Shown one piece after another: positions 11,805 through 22,242 of a stretch of DNA of 64,000 nucleotides. The position numbers and the translations under genes were made by a program. The notes under the pieces were generated by a model, which was not told the DNA's origin, searched no databases, and saw only the letters and a program-made list of their open reading frames with translations. The stretch spans positions 954,278,097 through 954,342,096 of the forward strand of contig OY728121.1 of the NCBI GenBank assembly GCA_963277665.1. Direction: 5' to 3'. Every line of letters begins with the position of its first letter. Position 1 is the first letter of the stretch. This DNA is from Viscum album (taxonomy: Eukaryota; Streptophyta; Magnoliopsida; Santalales; Viscaceae).

Positions 11805-14152
11805 TGTTTCTTATCCTATTCTAATTCCTCTTTCATGCACATATATTCATTTTTTTTATTATATTTTTTTGGAACTATTCTGGGGATGTTCTGGGTGATT
11901 TTTGGGTGATTTCGGACATTTTTAGGCATGAACATGGCTAGGAAATGGTTGGATAAAACTATGTGGCATTCCCAAGAAACCATACAACATGTAGTTATTT
12001 GAGATAGTGTAATTTCTCACTGTTGGTTCACATTTAGCAAAACTATGTAGCTACTCTAGTTTTTAGAACAAGGAGAACGGTTAGAGAATGATTAGTGAAA
12101 TCATGTAAAAAAACCAAGAAACTTCTCCAATGTATAGAAATGGGCACACTCTTGGCATATGAGTATTCAAACAATATGAAAAAACCATGTGATGTGAATT
12201 ATATAATCTAAAAATTATTTTTTGGACACAGAAAACCTCATGTTGATCTCATTATTTCTCATATTCCCAGGTTCTCTGCCATATGAATTCTTCTTGCTGA
12301 TTTTTTTGATACCAGAACTTTTAGAGAGAAATTACAATGGATTTTGAGTTAGTAGATATAGGAAACTCAAGTAAGGAGTAAATTATTCATTATTAGTCAC
12401 CATTATTCTAGATATAATGTTTTTTCATGAAAGAAACCACAGATCAATGATGCTATGTCTTGATTTATGGGTCTCTACAAGTGATAATGGGTTTTCTTAT
12501 ATATCCACTGTGATAAAAGACGGTTGAAACCAAATATACCATAACCTTTGTTTGCTTCTTGAAAAATTTTCTTAGTACATAGTTTTCCTTATCTCCATTG
12601 ATTTATATATTTTTGAATATGACTTTCTTAATATAGGTTTCATGCTTTAGTGATATGATTTTCTTCATAAGATCCTTTATTCTTCTTGGCATGTGGACCT
12701 CATTCATTTTTTGGGTATACCAAGTGATTGAGGTAGATGGTTTCACGAAATTATTTTTTATAAACCATGTTTATTTTCTCATTTTAAATTGGTTTCTATA
12801 AATTGTTTAAGGTAATGATCAATGATTATTCAATAGTAAAAGTTTGGTTTTCTTTTGTAAAATTGATTTACCATTTTTTTAATTGAAAATAAAAATGGAT
12901 TTCAAAGAATGTATTATCATAAATTCAGGAATTTTGATTATTTATGTGTAAAATTCCATTTTAATGATTTAATACCTAAAAGTGAAAGACTCTAAGTATG
13001 TGATTTTTGTGATTTTAAATCCTTTCAATGTGGGATATATAAAATTGGAACCAAGGGTACTTTGGAGGGGGGATATATTTGGGACATGTATTCTAGGATA
13101 GTTTAAGGTTACCTAACTTGTATTTATACTACAAATCAAGCAAAAATATTTTATGAAAAATGGCCTACTATTTGAGGGTGTTATCCTATTCCTTAGCCTA
13201 TTGTTTTGGTGATTCATAGACACATATTCATCTGTTCACTGAGGTGTGATGATTCCAACAAACCCAGACCAAGTGTATCCTATGGATCAGTTTCCATGTT
13301 TCCCCATTTTGAAATGGTTATTTATGCATGATTTGGGAAACTAATTTTATTAGTTAATGTTTTATAAACTATAATGATAGTGTGAATTTCCATTTTTTGT
13401 TTTGAAATGTGTAAAATTTTATTTTATACCTCTAATTTATTTAAATGAGATTTTTTTATTAAATAGTGTTTTTGAAACACTTGGTGGGATCCTTCTGGTA
13501 TTTTTTTATCGCACCAGAAACATACATTTTGGAGTGTGTAGATCTCATTTTATCTGATGTGGGTCAAAGAAAAGCACTGTTTTGTGGTGGTGATAATCTA
13601 TGTTTGTAGGGTACGGGATTTTAGCAGTGAAATGGTTGAATATTGGCCCTCATATCACATGGATATGGGTTGTTTGTTTATCCCATGTATATTGGTTTAA
13701 CAATTATGGATGAGAACTTGTTTTTTTTCCTTTTACTCTTTATCATTTTCTTTTTAACTTTTTATTAAAATTAGATCATTTTTTATATATGAAATTTATT
13801 TCTTGTTTTTAGTTTATTATGTTTAGGATCATTCCCAAAGATAATTATTGATCCCAAGGATATTATTTCCATCATGTGGAGATTCGTAATTACCTTTGGT
13901 CCTTACTAAGAGCCACCTCAGGTTTCCCATTCCAGGATTCCTCTAGTTGTATAATGATAAACTTGAATTAAATGTTGGTTCTTTGTATACGGATAAATAG
14001 GAGATTGGAGAGTCTTTAAAGCGGTTTCCTGGGAGCCTAGGGCGCAATTGGAGGATGGTTTGAAAAATAAGAGATTGGATTTCTAGTACTTAAGGGGTTG
14101 GTGATGAGTGTGTTTCCAACCAGATCTCATTATAAAAATCGTTATGTTACTT
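11805..14152 (+). repeat. Gypsy-3 5' LTR
   Basis: This is a long AT-rich repeat that aligns co-linearly with 49997-51981. Good anchors are TATAAACCATG(T/C)TTGTTTTCTC near 12762 and 50932, ATGGATTTCAAA near 12895 and 51063, and TTTATAAACTATAATGA near 13360 and 51521. It begins TGTTTCTTATCC. The right edge is set by a weak primer-site-like sequence (ATGATATTGGGAT) after about 14152 and may be off by tens of bases. No gene is seen in it. Confidence 0.75.
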
Positions 14153-14429
14153 CATGATATTGGGATGTACATAACTCATGTTGAGTATTGATCTAATCTC
14201 AATTATTTGACTATACCCACTTTGTTTAAACTAACATTTCTCAACATTACAATGGTCTCTCTTCTTTATTTTAATGTAATAATCTTAGAAGTGTTCCTAT
14301 AATTTCTCATAAGGGTTCTGGGGATGATATTCAATTAGAAAAATCTATATTTGATAAAAAAATATTATTTAATTAGTAGTTTTAGTGGTTTGTGGCATTG
14401 ATCATGATGTTTTCCCTACCCCAGATTGA
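14153..14429 (+). other. Gypsy-3 leader
   Basis: This is the untranslated stretch between LTR and gag relic. A degenerate initiator-Met primer site is possible right after the LTR; nothing else is recognised. Confidence 0.4.
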
Positions 14430-15087
14430 GCTAGGTAATTGAAACTATGGATCAAAGGAGACAATTATTGAGCCAAGTAGTTTCTCTACCAAATAACACT
14501 ATCCTTCTAAGGAAGTAATCACCCCTAAGACAAAAATGAATAGTCAAAGAAGATCAAGAATACTTTCAGATTTTTGAAAACTTCTGATTCCATTAGCATG
14601 AATCGTACCATGTTTAAGATTAAAGAACATATCAAGAGATAGTGGGACATAGTGGTTCAGGGAAAAAATACGAAGGTTTAAAATAGAAAGAATTCAATAC
14701 CATATTTTCCTAGAATTTTTTCCCTGAATATTTGATTATGGACAATTCCATGGATTTTCTCCCCCTTCATCAAGCTGATCATAGTGTAATGGGACAAGCC
14801 ATCTGCATTTACAAAATAGTTCCTTTCTCAATTTATATTGTATCAAATGATAAGTTAATAGCTTCTAGGTTTCAGATAACCTTGAACCTAGAAATGTCAT
14901 TTATGATTTTTATAGGAAAACTTACCACATATGCTGTGCTTATGGAAGAATACATGATGAAAATAATTGACATGGAAAGAAAGTCATAGATAGTTGGGAT
15001 TCCTCTTCTACCCAATGATGGTTTTAGTAGCTCCTCTATAAATAAGGGGATGTGTAATGAGATTTATAAGGGTAGTGGTAGTGGATT
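14430..15087 (+). pseudogene. Gypsy-3 gag relic, 5' part
   Basis: This is degenerate Gag. The last part, about 14840-14985, reads DKLIASRFQ, then MSFMIFIGKLTTYAVLMEEYMMKIIDMERK. That fits the F-x-x-GL ... TYAEVVEQA ... E-x-x-x-RK end of the plant gypsy gag core that precedes the zinc knuckle. The N-terminal part is full of stops. CACTA-2 cuts the gene at 15087/15088, and it resumes at 36631 after the 3-bp ATT duplication. Confidence 0.65.
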
Positions 15088-15385
15088 CACTATTAGAAAA
15101 CTAACCTATACCCATAGTTTAGAACCATGGGTATAACCCCTAAATCTGTGGGTATAAGATATACTCACGGTTTAATAAATTGCAGGCTATCAAGGCATCA
15201 GAATAGAGCTATACACATGGTTCTGTAGAAACTGTGTGTATAGAACCATATAATTCCATAATACCCATTGTTTTAGTTAAACCATAGGCATATAACTATA
15301 CCCACTATTACAAAATCATGGTTATATATTATCACACTAGAAATAATATTCCCACTGTTCATTGAAACATGGGTATGGATACTTA
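15088..15385 (+). repeat. CACTA-2 left terminal and subterminal repeats
   Basis: This is the terminal CACTA followed by at least six variants of a 12- to 14-bp word around TATACCCACGGTTT, in both orientations. Copies lie at about 15108-15132, 15142-15172, 15213-15245 and 15257-15300. Subterminal arrays of this kind are the transposase-binding zones of CACTA elements (established). Most copies have CG changed to TG or CA. Confidence 0.8.
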
Positions 15386-15674
15386 TCCCAGACAAGTAGT
15401 ACTAGCCTACCTTCTTTCCATCATTCACCTATAAAAAAATATAACCCAGTTAGTGTGTTGGGATCTTGTTCGTGGGTTCTATTATTGAATAACATTATAA
15501 TCCTTGGCGAGCTATAAAAGCATAATCATAAAGGGGGACCACTTGATTAATATGATCCAGGGGAAGATGTTATTTCTTAGTGTTTCTGTGACTATGAAGT
15601 GGTTAAACAAGCTGATTATTTCTTATAATCAAGTTAGAAGAATGGAAGAAAAGGGATTGGTGTTTGGGGACTAT
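15386..15674 (+). other. CACTA-2 interior, left of Gypsy-2, unassigned
   Basis: This is about 290 bp between the subterminal repeats and Gypsy-2. An open stretch from 15504 contains VTMKWLNKLIISYNQVRRMEEKG, which I could not assign to a family. It runs into the Gypsy-2 LTR, so its natural end, if it is a gene fragment, would continue at about 24911. Confidence 0.35.
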
Positions 15675-18330
15675 TGTAACGACCCAAAAATTTATTAATG
15701 TAAATTCTTCTTGGTCTATTTAAATGTATTCTTATGGTTATGTAAAATGTATGCACTTATATGTTTTCATTTTTTGGATTTTAAAATACCTTTAAGAATT
15801 GTGATCGTTTCTAATATAGTTGTTCAACAGTAATCACATGATTAGTATAAATGTAGGCCTTTAACAAATCCAATTTAATCAGACAAAGGAAGCGATGGCC
15901 TCATCCAGTAGAATTTCCCCATATGAAGCCCATTTTTCAGAGCTCAGAAAGGATGTGGCATCATTGGGCCTCACTCTTGACCAAGCCTAAGACAAGCTTA
16001 AATATGTTAAGCTCGAGCAGAACCACCTACAAGAGAATTGGAAGTTGATAGAGATTACCACTCGAGTGATGTTATCCGAGCCACTCCAAGAGTCTCTCAC
16101 CATCGCACACATTACCCTTCAGTCTTATATGGGTTTTATAAGGGGTTATGTAAAAAGACCCTAGCACTATGACTATGTACATTACTTTTGTATAAATAAT
16201 GTAAATTCATTTTATTATTGTTACTTTGTAAATAGTTTTTAATGCACAAATAGTATTTTTTAGTTAATTTTCAACTAAGAAATATATTTTGAAAAATTAA
16301 TGTATTTTTAATTAAATAATATTTTATAAAAAATTATTATTATTATTTAATTAATTTTTATTAAATATAAATTATCGTATAATTTTATGAATATAACTGT
16401 AATTTTTATTAAGGTTTGAAACTGTTTTTGTCAAAAACCATGAATTCTCGATAAATGTTGGCTTTTATTTTAAAAGTAAAAATTCACATATTTAGAAAAT
16501 TATTTAGATAAAATCTATATTATTTTTGGAATCAGGGCATTTAAATTATCCAATGGAAATTTTTTCATAATTTTTCTGAGAGTCGATTTTTTGGGTAAAA
16601 ATTAAATATCGTTTAAATATATAATGTGTTTTATGACATCATAATGACCCAATATTCATTTAATAAAATAATATAAACATTATGTTCGGAAAATATATGT
16701 TTTACCATTAAAATAATGTGATTTTGGGTTTGTTTGATTTATTTTACAATGATTTAGTGGACCCTTCAAGGTTTATAAAACATTTTGTCTTTTTAAATTG
16801 TTTTCCTTGAGAGTGTGACTCACCTCCACATAACCAAACCTATTATTTTAAGAAGTTAGGACATTAGAATTATAAAATATTGTTTTCCACTCCCCTTTTT
16901 CAAAAACTATGGGAAAAAACCAGGGGCGGGTTTCTGGTTTTGATTAGTGTAATGTGTGGTGTCCCAAACCAAAATAATAAAGAATTCCCCCTCATTTCCT
17001 ATATAAACCCACCCAAGATCCCAATTCCTATTCACTCAAAGCATTCAAGGTTTGAACAACCCCTGAACTTCTATCTCTTGAATCCTCCCAAGGTGCCCCA
17101 AGCTCCGAAGAAGCCTCTCTCAAGCCTCTCCCAAGCATTTGGAACCACACTTCCATGTAAGGGATTCCTACCTTTCTCTTTTTATCCAAGTTTCTTAATA
17201 TTGTTATGACATTTTATTTTCAATTATAAATGTTGGGGTATAATTTCTCACCTCCCCCATACTTCCATATTTTTGTTTTAATGATGATAGAACCCTTTCT
17301 CTCTCATTAAATGCTTCCCATCTTGACCCGTTTCCATGCCAAAATTATGTAAGGAATTTCTATCTCCTCATTTACATTCAAGTAATTCTTTTGTACCATG
17401 AATCTAAATTTCATTAAAATTGTTGGGACATGTATCTATATGACCCCCTTACTTTCCATTTCTTTTAAATATGATGAGACACCCCTTTCTCTTTCATTAA
17501 TCATTTTTATGAGTTCTTATGTCACACCGTTATGCTGCTGAAATTACACCGCGATTTTCCAAGACAAAGTCATTGTGTAGTGAATACCATGCCCATTTCT
17601 TTATCAAGGGTATTCACCATTATACATATTTACTTATTGTTTAAATAGTTTCATGTAGTAATTCCACACTCCTTTATCGTGGAATAAATTATGATGCTTA
17701 AAGAATCCATGTTTTATGATCCATGTGGCACACTTATGCATGAAATGAAATGATTAAGAAGGGTGAGCCCTGATAGTGCTATAATGCATTGGGTAAAGTA
17801 TAATATCATGATACATCCTGTGCAATGGGTGTTAACTCATGATAATTAACGTGGAACGAGGTTTTACTTGTGATTCATGTGCAATGAGGGTTTACTCATG
17901 ATCCATGTGCAATAAGCCTTGGCTCATGATAATTCCATGTTAAGTGTTGTTTCCACAAATCCATGTTATGATTACATTATTTATCATGTCTTTATGTTCA
18001 TGTTTCTCTTGTGCTCCATCGATATGCCTATTTTATAACATGTAATGTGTTCCTTATGTTATTCCATATTTATTCTTCTACTGGGCTTTATAGCTCACCC
18101 TTTTCTTATGCATGTCCTTAGGTTATCCTATGCAATACTAAGTACGAGGGAATGTAGTGGTCATGTAAAGGAAGTTTTCAATAAGATGTTTCATTCTATG
18201 CTTTAAGTTGTTATGTAATGTTACTAATCCCTAAAGAAACTATACCTCTAAATCTTCTATGTTGTATCAACTGAAGGTTTTATGTAATAAATCATGTTTA
18301 AGTATGTAATAAAGATCATGGTTGTTATAG
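15675..18330 (+). repeat. Gypsy-2 5' LTR (about 2.66 kb)
   Basis: This is a direct repeat of 22243-24910, very similar along its length. It includes a short proline/serine-rich open stretch (16880-17209, matched at 23615-23806) that is LTR sequence, not a gene. The last bases (GTTGTTATAG) seem to have lost the terminal CA still present in the 3' copy. Confidence 0.93.
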
Positions 18331-18331
18331 T

Positions 18332-18344
18332 TGGAATCAAAGGA
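18332..18344 (+). other. Gypsy-2 primer-binding site
   Basis: TGGAATCAAAGGA, directly after the 5' LTR, is a decayed match to the initiator-Met-tRNA complement TGGTATCAGAGC. Confidence 0.75.
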
Positions 18345-18900
18345 TAAGTTTAGTTATTTTTGGGATTTGGATTAGAAACCCCATGTGAAGCCTTAGAGAC
18401 AAGATTTAGTATAAAAAATACATCCCTAGGTTTTGGTGGGTATTGAGTAAGTGTTTTATCAAGAAAATACATCTCTGTCTGGATACGAGCAGGTAGAGGC
18501 AGCTATGACACAAATGTACCTAGGAGTGAAAACTCTAATAAAAAGTTTTGGGATTGACCTAGGGTATCATGGTCTATGACAACAAGCCTTGCTGCACTCT
18601 TGGTTACGACACTCTCAGGGGATATACATTGGTAAATTCACAAGGTTAGTATGAACCATCATTATTGTAATTAAAAAGATCCCCAAATAATATATGTTGG
18701 ATAACATAGATGGAAGCCTATAGATTCATAAGTTAAGGAAATAAAAGTTATTTATAAGTCATTTGGTTTTGTCCTTGGATTCCCCTTTCTGTGTCCAAAG
18801 GTTTACAGTTAATCATCCGTAAGTATATATTAGATAATATAGAACTAGAATCAAAATGTGAAAGGTAGGGTTATCATACATAGTTCTATAATTTCTTTTA
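18345..18900 (+). other. Gypsy-2 leader and gag remnant
   Basis: Only about 550 bp separate the primer site from the protease relic, where an intact element would have a leader plus more than 1 kb of gag. A short stretch near 18485-18600 (VEAAMTQMYLGVKTL) may be an N-terminal gag scrap. No gag core or zinc knuckle is visible. Confidence 0.55.
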
Positions 18901-19439
18901 TATCCCGGATGTTCAGTAGAATAATCCCAACACCACCAAAAATCATGGAAGTAAAGATATTGGTGAGTATGGAAAATGGGGAAATCATTACATCCCATGA
19001 ATATAACTCCCCCTATTATAATCGGTGGATTGAACTTATCGGAAAACCTCATCATACTCCCTCTGGTGTAATTTGATGGAATTCTTGGCATGGATTGGCT
19101 TTCCCAATATAGAGCCGACATAAATTAACGTGAGAGGGAAATCACTCTCCATGTGGAGAATTGACCCCCAATTATGTACAAGTTCAAGGAGGAAGATGAA
19201 TCTTATTTAGATCCATCATCTCAAGAGTGGATATTACTGCCCTATGAGCACATGTATCTGACTCATATGATTGAGTCTAAGGAGTCAACCATCCTTGAAG
19301 ACATGCCTATTGTGAGGGAATTCACTGAAGTGTTTCCTAAATAATTTCCTGCTCTTCCTCCTAGAAGAGATGCTGAATTATCAGTTGATATTATACCTAG
19401 GGCGTTTCCAATATCCAAGACTCCATATAGAATGGATGT
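18901..19439 (+). pseudogene. Gypsy-2 protease, C-terminal part
   Basis: This is the second half of the aspartic protease and the linker to RT. ILVSMENGEIITSHEY near 18960-19005 and, after a frameshift, LSENLIILPLV and GILGMDWLSQYRADIN near 19037-19125 match the flap and C-terminal block of gypsy protease. The linker ends with a VREFTEVFP-like and SKTPYRM block at about 19310-19435. The segment that should contain the catalytic DTG is not found. Confidence 0.8.
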
Positions 19440-20225
19440 TTTGGAGCTTGAGGAGCTGAATAAACAACTACAGGAGAATTTGGATTAAGGGTTTATATGC
19501 CCAAGTGCTTCACCAGGGGGTGCACCAATCCTCTTTGTCAAGAAGAAGGATGGGTCAATGCGCCTTTGCATCAATTATCGTGAGATTAACAAAATCACAA
19601 TAAAGAAAAAATATCCTCTTCCATGAGTTAATGAATTTTTTGATCAGCTGTGTAGAGCACAATACTTCTCCAAGGTAGATTTTTGGTCGAGATATTATCA
19701 CATAAGGGTGAAGAAGGAAGATATCCCCAAGAATGATTTTCATAAAAGGTACGAGCACTATGAATTCATAGTAATGCCTTTCAGACTCACTAATGCTCTA
19801 GAAATATTCATGTAAAAGATGAATAGAGTTTTTAGGTATTACCTTGACAAATTTGTGGTAGTCTTTATAGATGATATTCTAATACACTCCAAATCCAAGG
19901 AGGATCATGATGAGCATCTATGAACTGTACAAGAGACCTTGCGAAAGGAAAAGATCTATTAAAAGTACAACAAGTGTGATTTCTGGTTGAATGAGGTCTC
20001 ATTATTACGCCATATAATCACAAGTAAATGTATATCTGTGGATCCCTCTAAGATTTCTGCAATAGAGGGATAGTCGAGGCCAACATCAGTAACAGATATC
20101 CATAGGTTCTTGGGGTTAACTGGATATTTTTAACGATTTGTGAGAAATTTCTCATAATTGTCCAAACCTCTTACTAAACTAACTCAGAAGGGAGTAAAGT
20201 TTTCTTGGAGTGATTAATGCAAAGA
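19440..20225 (+). pseudogene. Gypsy-2 reverse transcriptase
   Basis: RT domain in order: [58 protein letters not shown], then [12 protein letters not shown] with FIDD codons at 19864-19875. After it come CDFWLNEVSLL and FLGLTGYF. The catalytic pair is intact, but at least eight in-frame stops (for example at 19486, 19624, 19813 and 19921) break the frame. The palm sequence is close to the Gypsy-1 and Gypsy-0 copies. Confidence 0.9.
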
Positions 20226-20880
20226 AAGATTCAAGGAGTTGAAAAGGAGGCTTATCACTTCACCCGTGCTCACTTTACTAACAAGTGGAGAACTTTTTGT
20301 GGTATTCAGTGATGCTTTGAAGACGGTCATGGGCTGTGTGTTGCTGCAAAATGACAAAGTCATTACCTATACTTCAAATAAATTGAAAGTTCATGAGAAG
20401 AATTATCCAACACATGATTTATAGTTGCATGTGGTTATCATCGCATTAAAAATTTGGCAGCATTATCTCTTTGCGGAGAAGTGTAAAATATATATGGACC
20501 ACAAAATCCTCAATTATATATTCAAACAGAAATAGTTGAACATGTGCCAACGAAGATGATTAGAGCTGATCAAAGACTATGAAAACTCAATCCATTACCA
20601 TCCTGGGAGAGCGAACAAGGTGGAAGATGCTCTATGTAAAAAGGACAAATGATTATATCATTGATGAGAATTGAAAAGGATCCAATCTTCTTAGATTTGA
20701 TGAAGATAGACATGGGAATCATAAAGAAGGGAACATCATCATTCCTTTCACAAATGATTGCTCAACCATATCTTTTATAAAGGTTAAAGGATGTTCAAAA
20801 GGATTATGTGAGAATTTAGAAGAAAGTGGAAGATATAAAAAAAGGGAAATCCTTGAAGTTTAATTTCAATAAATAAAGAA
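20226..20880 (+). pseudogene. Gypsy-2 RNase H
   Basis: An open stretch at 20239-20424 carries [41 protein letters not shown] and [11 protein letters not shown]. The domain continues after a stop with IWQHYLF, IYMDHKILNYIF and, near 20595-20640, YHPGRANKVEDALCKK (usually YHPGKANVVADALSRK). The tail to 20880 is the poorly conserved linker to integrase. Confidence 0.88.
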
Positions 20881-22019
20881 CTGTGAGATTTGGGAAAATA
20901 CTATGTGTTCCATCAAGTTCAGAGCAGAAGAAGGAACTTTTGGATGATGCACATAGTTCAAATTTCTCTATTAACCCAAGAAACACAAAGATGTATTGAG
21001 ATCTCCGAGAGTATTATTGGTGGGATAATATGAAGAAGGATATGGCTAAGTATACATCAAAGTGCCTGGTGTGTCAGCAAGTGAAGGAAGAGAGGCATAA
21101 GTCTAAGGGGATGATGCAACCATTGCCCATACTAGCATGGAAATGGGAGAACATCACCATGGACTTTGTCATCGGACTTATGAAGACATCCAAAGGAAAC
21201 AATTTAATTTGAGTTATTGTGGATCATATTACAAAGTCTTCATAATTCATTAAAATTTGGGATTATTTCTTATCAGATCAAGTAGCACAGATATACATCA
21301 GGGAAGTGGTAAGGCTGCATGGAGTACCACTATCTATTATATTCGATCGAGATCTAAGATTCAACTATATGTTTTGGAAGAATATTCAACATTCTCTGGA
21401 TACAGAACTTAACTTTAGTATGGCCTGTCATCCTCAAACTCATGGATAATCTGAGAAAAATATTCAGACACTTGAAGATATGTTAAGATCATGTTCAATG
21501 TAATTTAAATGAGGTTGGGATCAACATATTCCTCTGGTTGAATCCTCTTATAATAATAGTTTCCACTCCAGCATCCAAATGGAACCTTATAAAGAAATGT
21601 ATGGGAAGAGGTGTAGAACTTAGACATTTTGGGATGAAGTCAATGAGAATAAGATACTAGGACTAGAAATTGTTGAAGAAATGGTGGAGAAGGTGAAAAC
21701 CATTCAGCAGCATATCAAGGCAGCCCAGAGTCAACAAAAGAGTTATGCAGATAACTGCTGAGAAGACCTTGAGTTTAAAGTTGGAGACATGTTATTTCTA
21801 TACATATCTCCATGGAATAATTTCATGAGTTTTGGAAAGAAAGGGAAGTTAAGTCCTAGGTATATTGGCCCCTTTGAGATTCTAGATCGTGTTGGGGTTG
21901 TGGCCTATTAACTACCACTTCCAACTACCATGGACAAAGTACATGATGTATTTCATGTATCCCTCTTAAGTAAGTACATACCAGACCCTTCACATGAACT
22001 CTCTTCATAGGTATTATAA
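20881..22019 (+). pseudogene. Gypsy-2 integrase
   Basis: The integrase zinc finger is at about 20945-21080: DDAHSSNFSINPRNTKMY, then CLVCQQVKEE. The second His of the HHCC finger looks changed to Asn. The catalytic core follows: WENITMDFVIGL (first Asp), VRLHGVPLSII and DRDLRF (second Asp), HPQTHG then SEKNIQTLEDMLRS (Glu). Next come YNNSFHSSIQMEPYKEMYGKRC and the C-terminal KGKLSPRYIGPFEILDRVG, DKVHDVFHVSLL. All three catalytic acids are visible. Stops at about 21211, 21244, 21448 and later, plus several others, kill the frame. Confidence 0.9.
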
Positions 22020-22225
22020 CTATAGTTTGATCTTTCTTATGAGGAGGAACCATTGAAAATATTAGATCATAAAGAAAAAATCTACGGAATAAGACAATGC
22101 CACTCATCAAGTTGTTCTAAAAAAACCAAAAGTCTGAAGAAGCAACATGGGAATCAGAATAAGTGATAAATCAGTGTTACAAACTTCTATTTTAGTGTGG
22201 GAAAAGGAAATTTTGAGGGGAAATT
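22020..22225 (+). pseudogene. Gypsy-2 chromodomain-like tail
   Basis: The C-terminal extension of the polyprotein reads YEEEPLKILDHKEK and, after a disrupted stretch, EEATWESE near 22135-22160, followed by a QCYKLLF end. This is the layout of the chromodomain tail of plant chromoviruses, thought to guide insertion to heterochromatin (established for the family). Confidence 0.8.
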
Positions 22226-22242
22226 TCTTAAGGGGGGAAGAT
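22226..22242 (+). other. Gypsy-2 polypurine tract
   Basis: CTTAAGGGGGGAAGAT directly precedes the 3' LTR, almost the same tract as in Gypsy-1. Confidence 0.92.

Noticed and set aside
16880..17209. 109-codon frame in the Gypsy-2 5' LTR with a similar frame at 23615-23806
   Set aside because: Both are the same LTR segment. The frames start and stop differently in the two copies, so there is no sign of coding selection.
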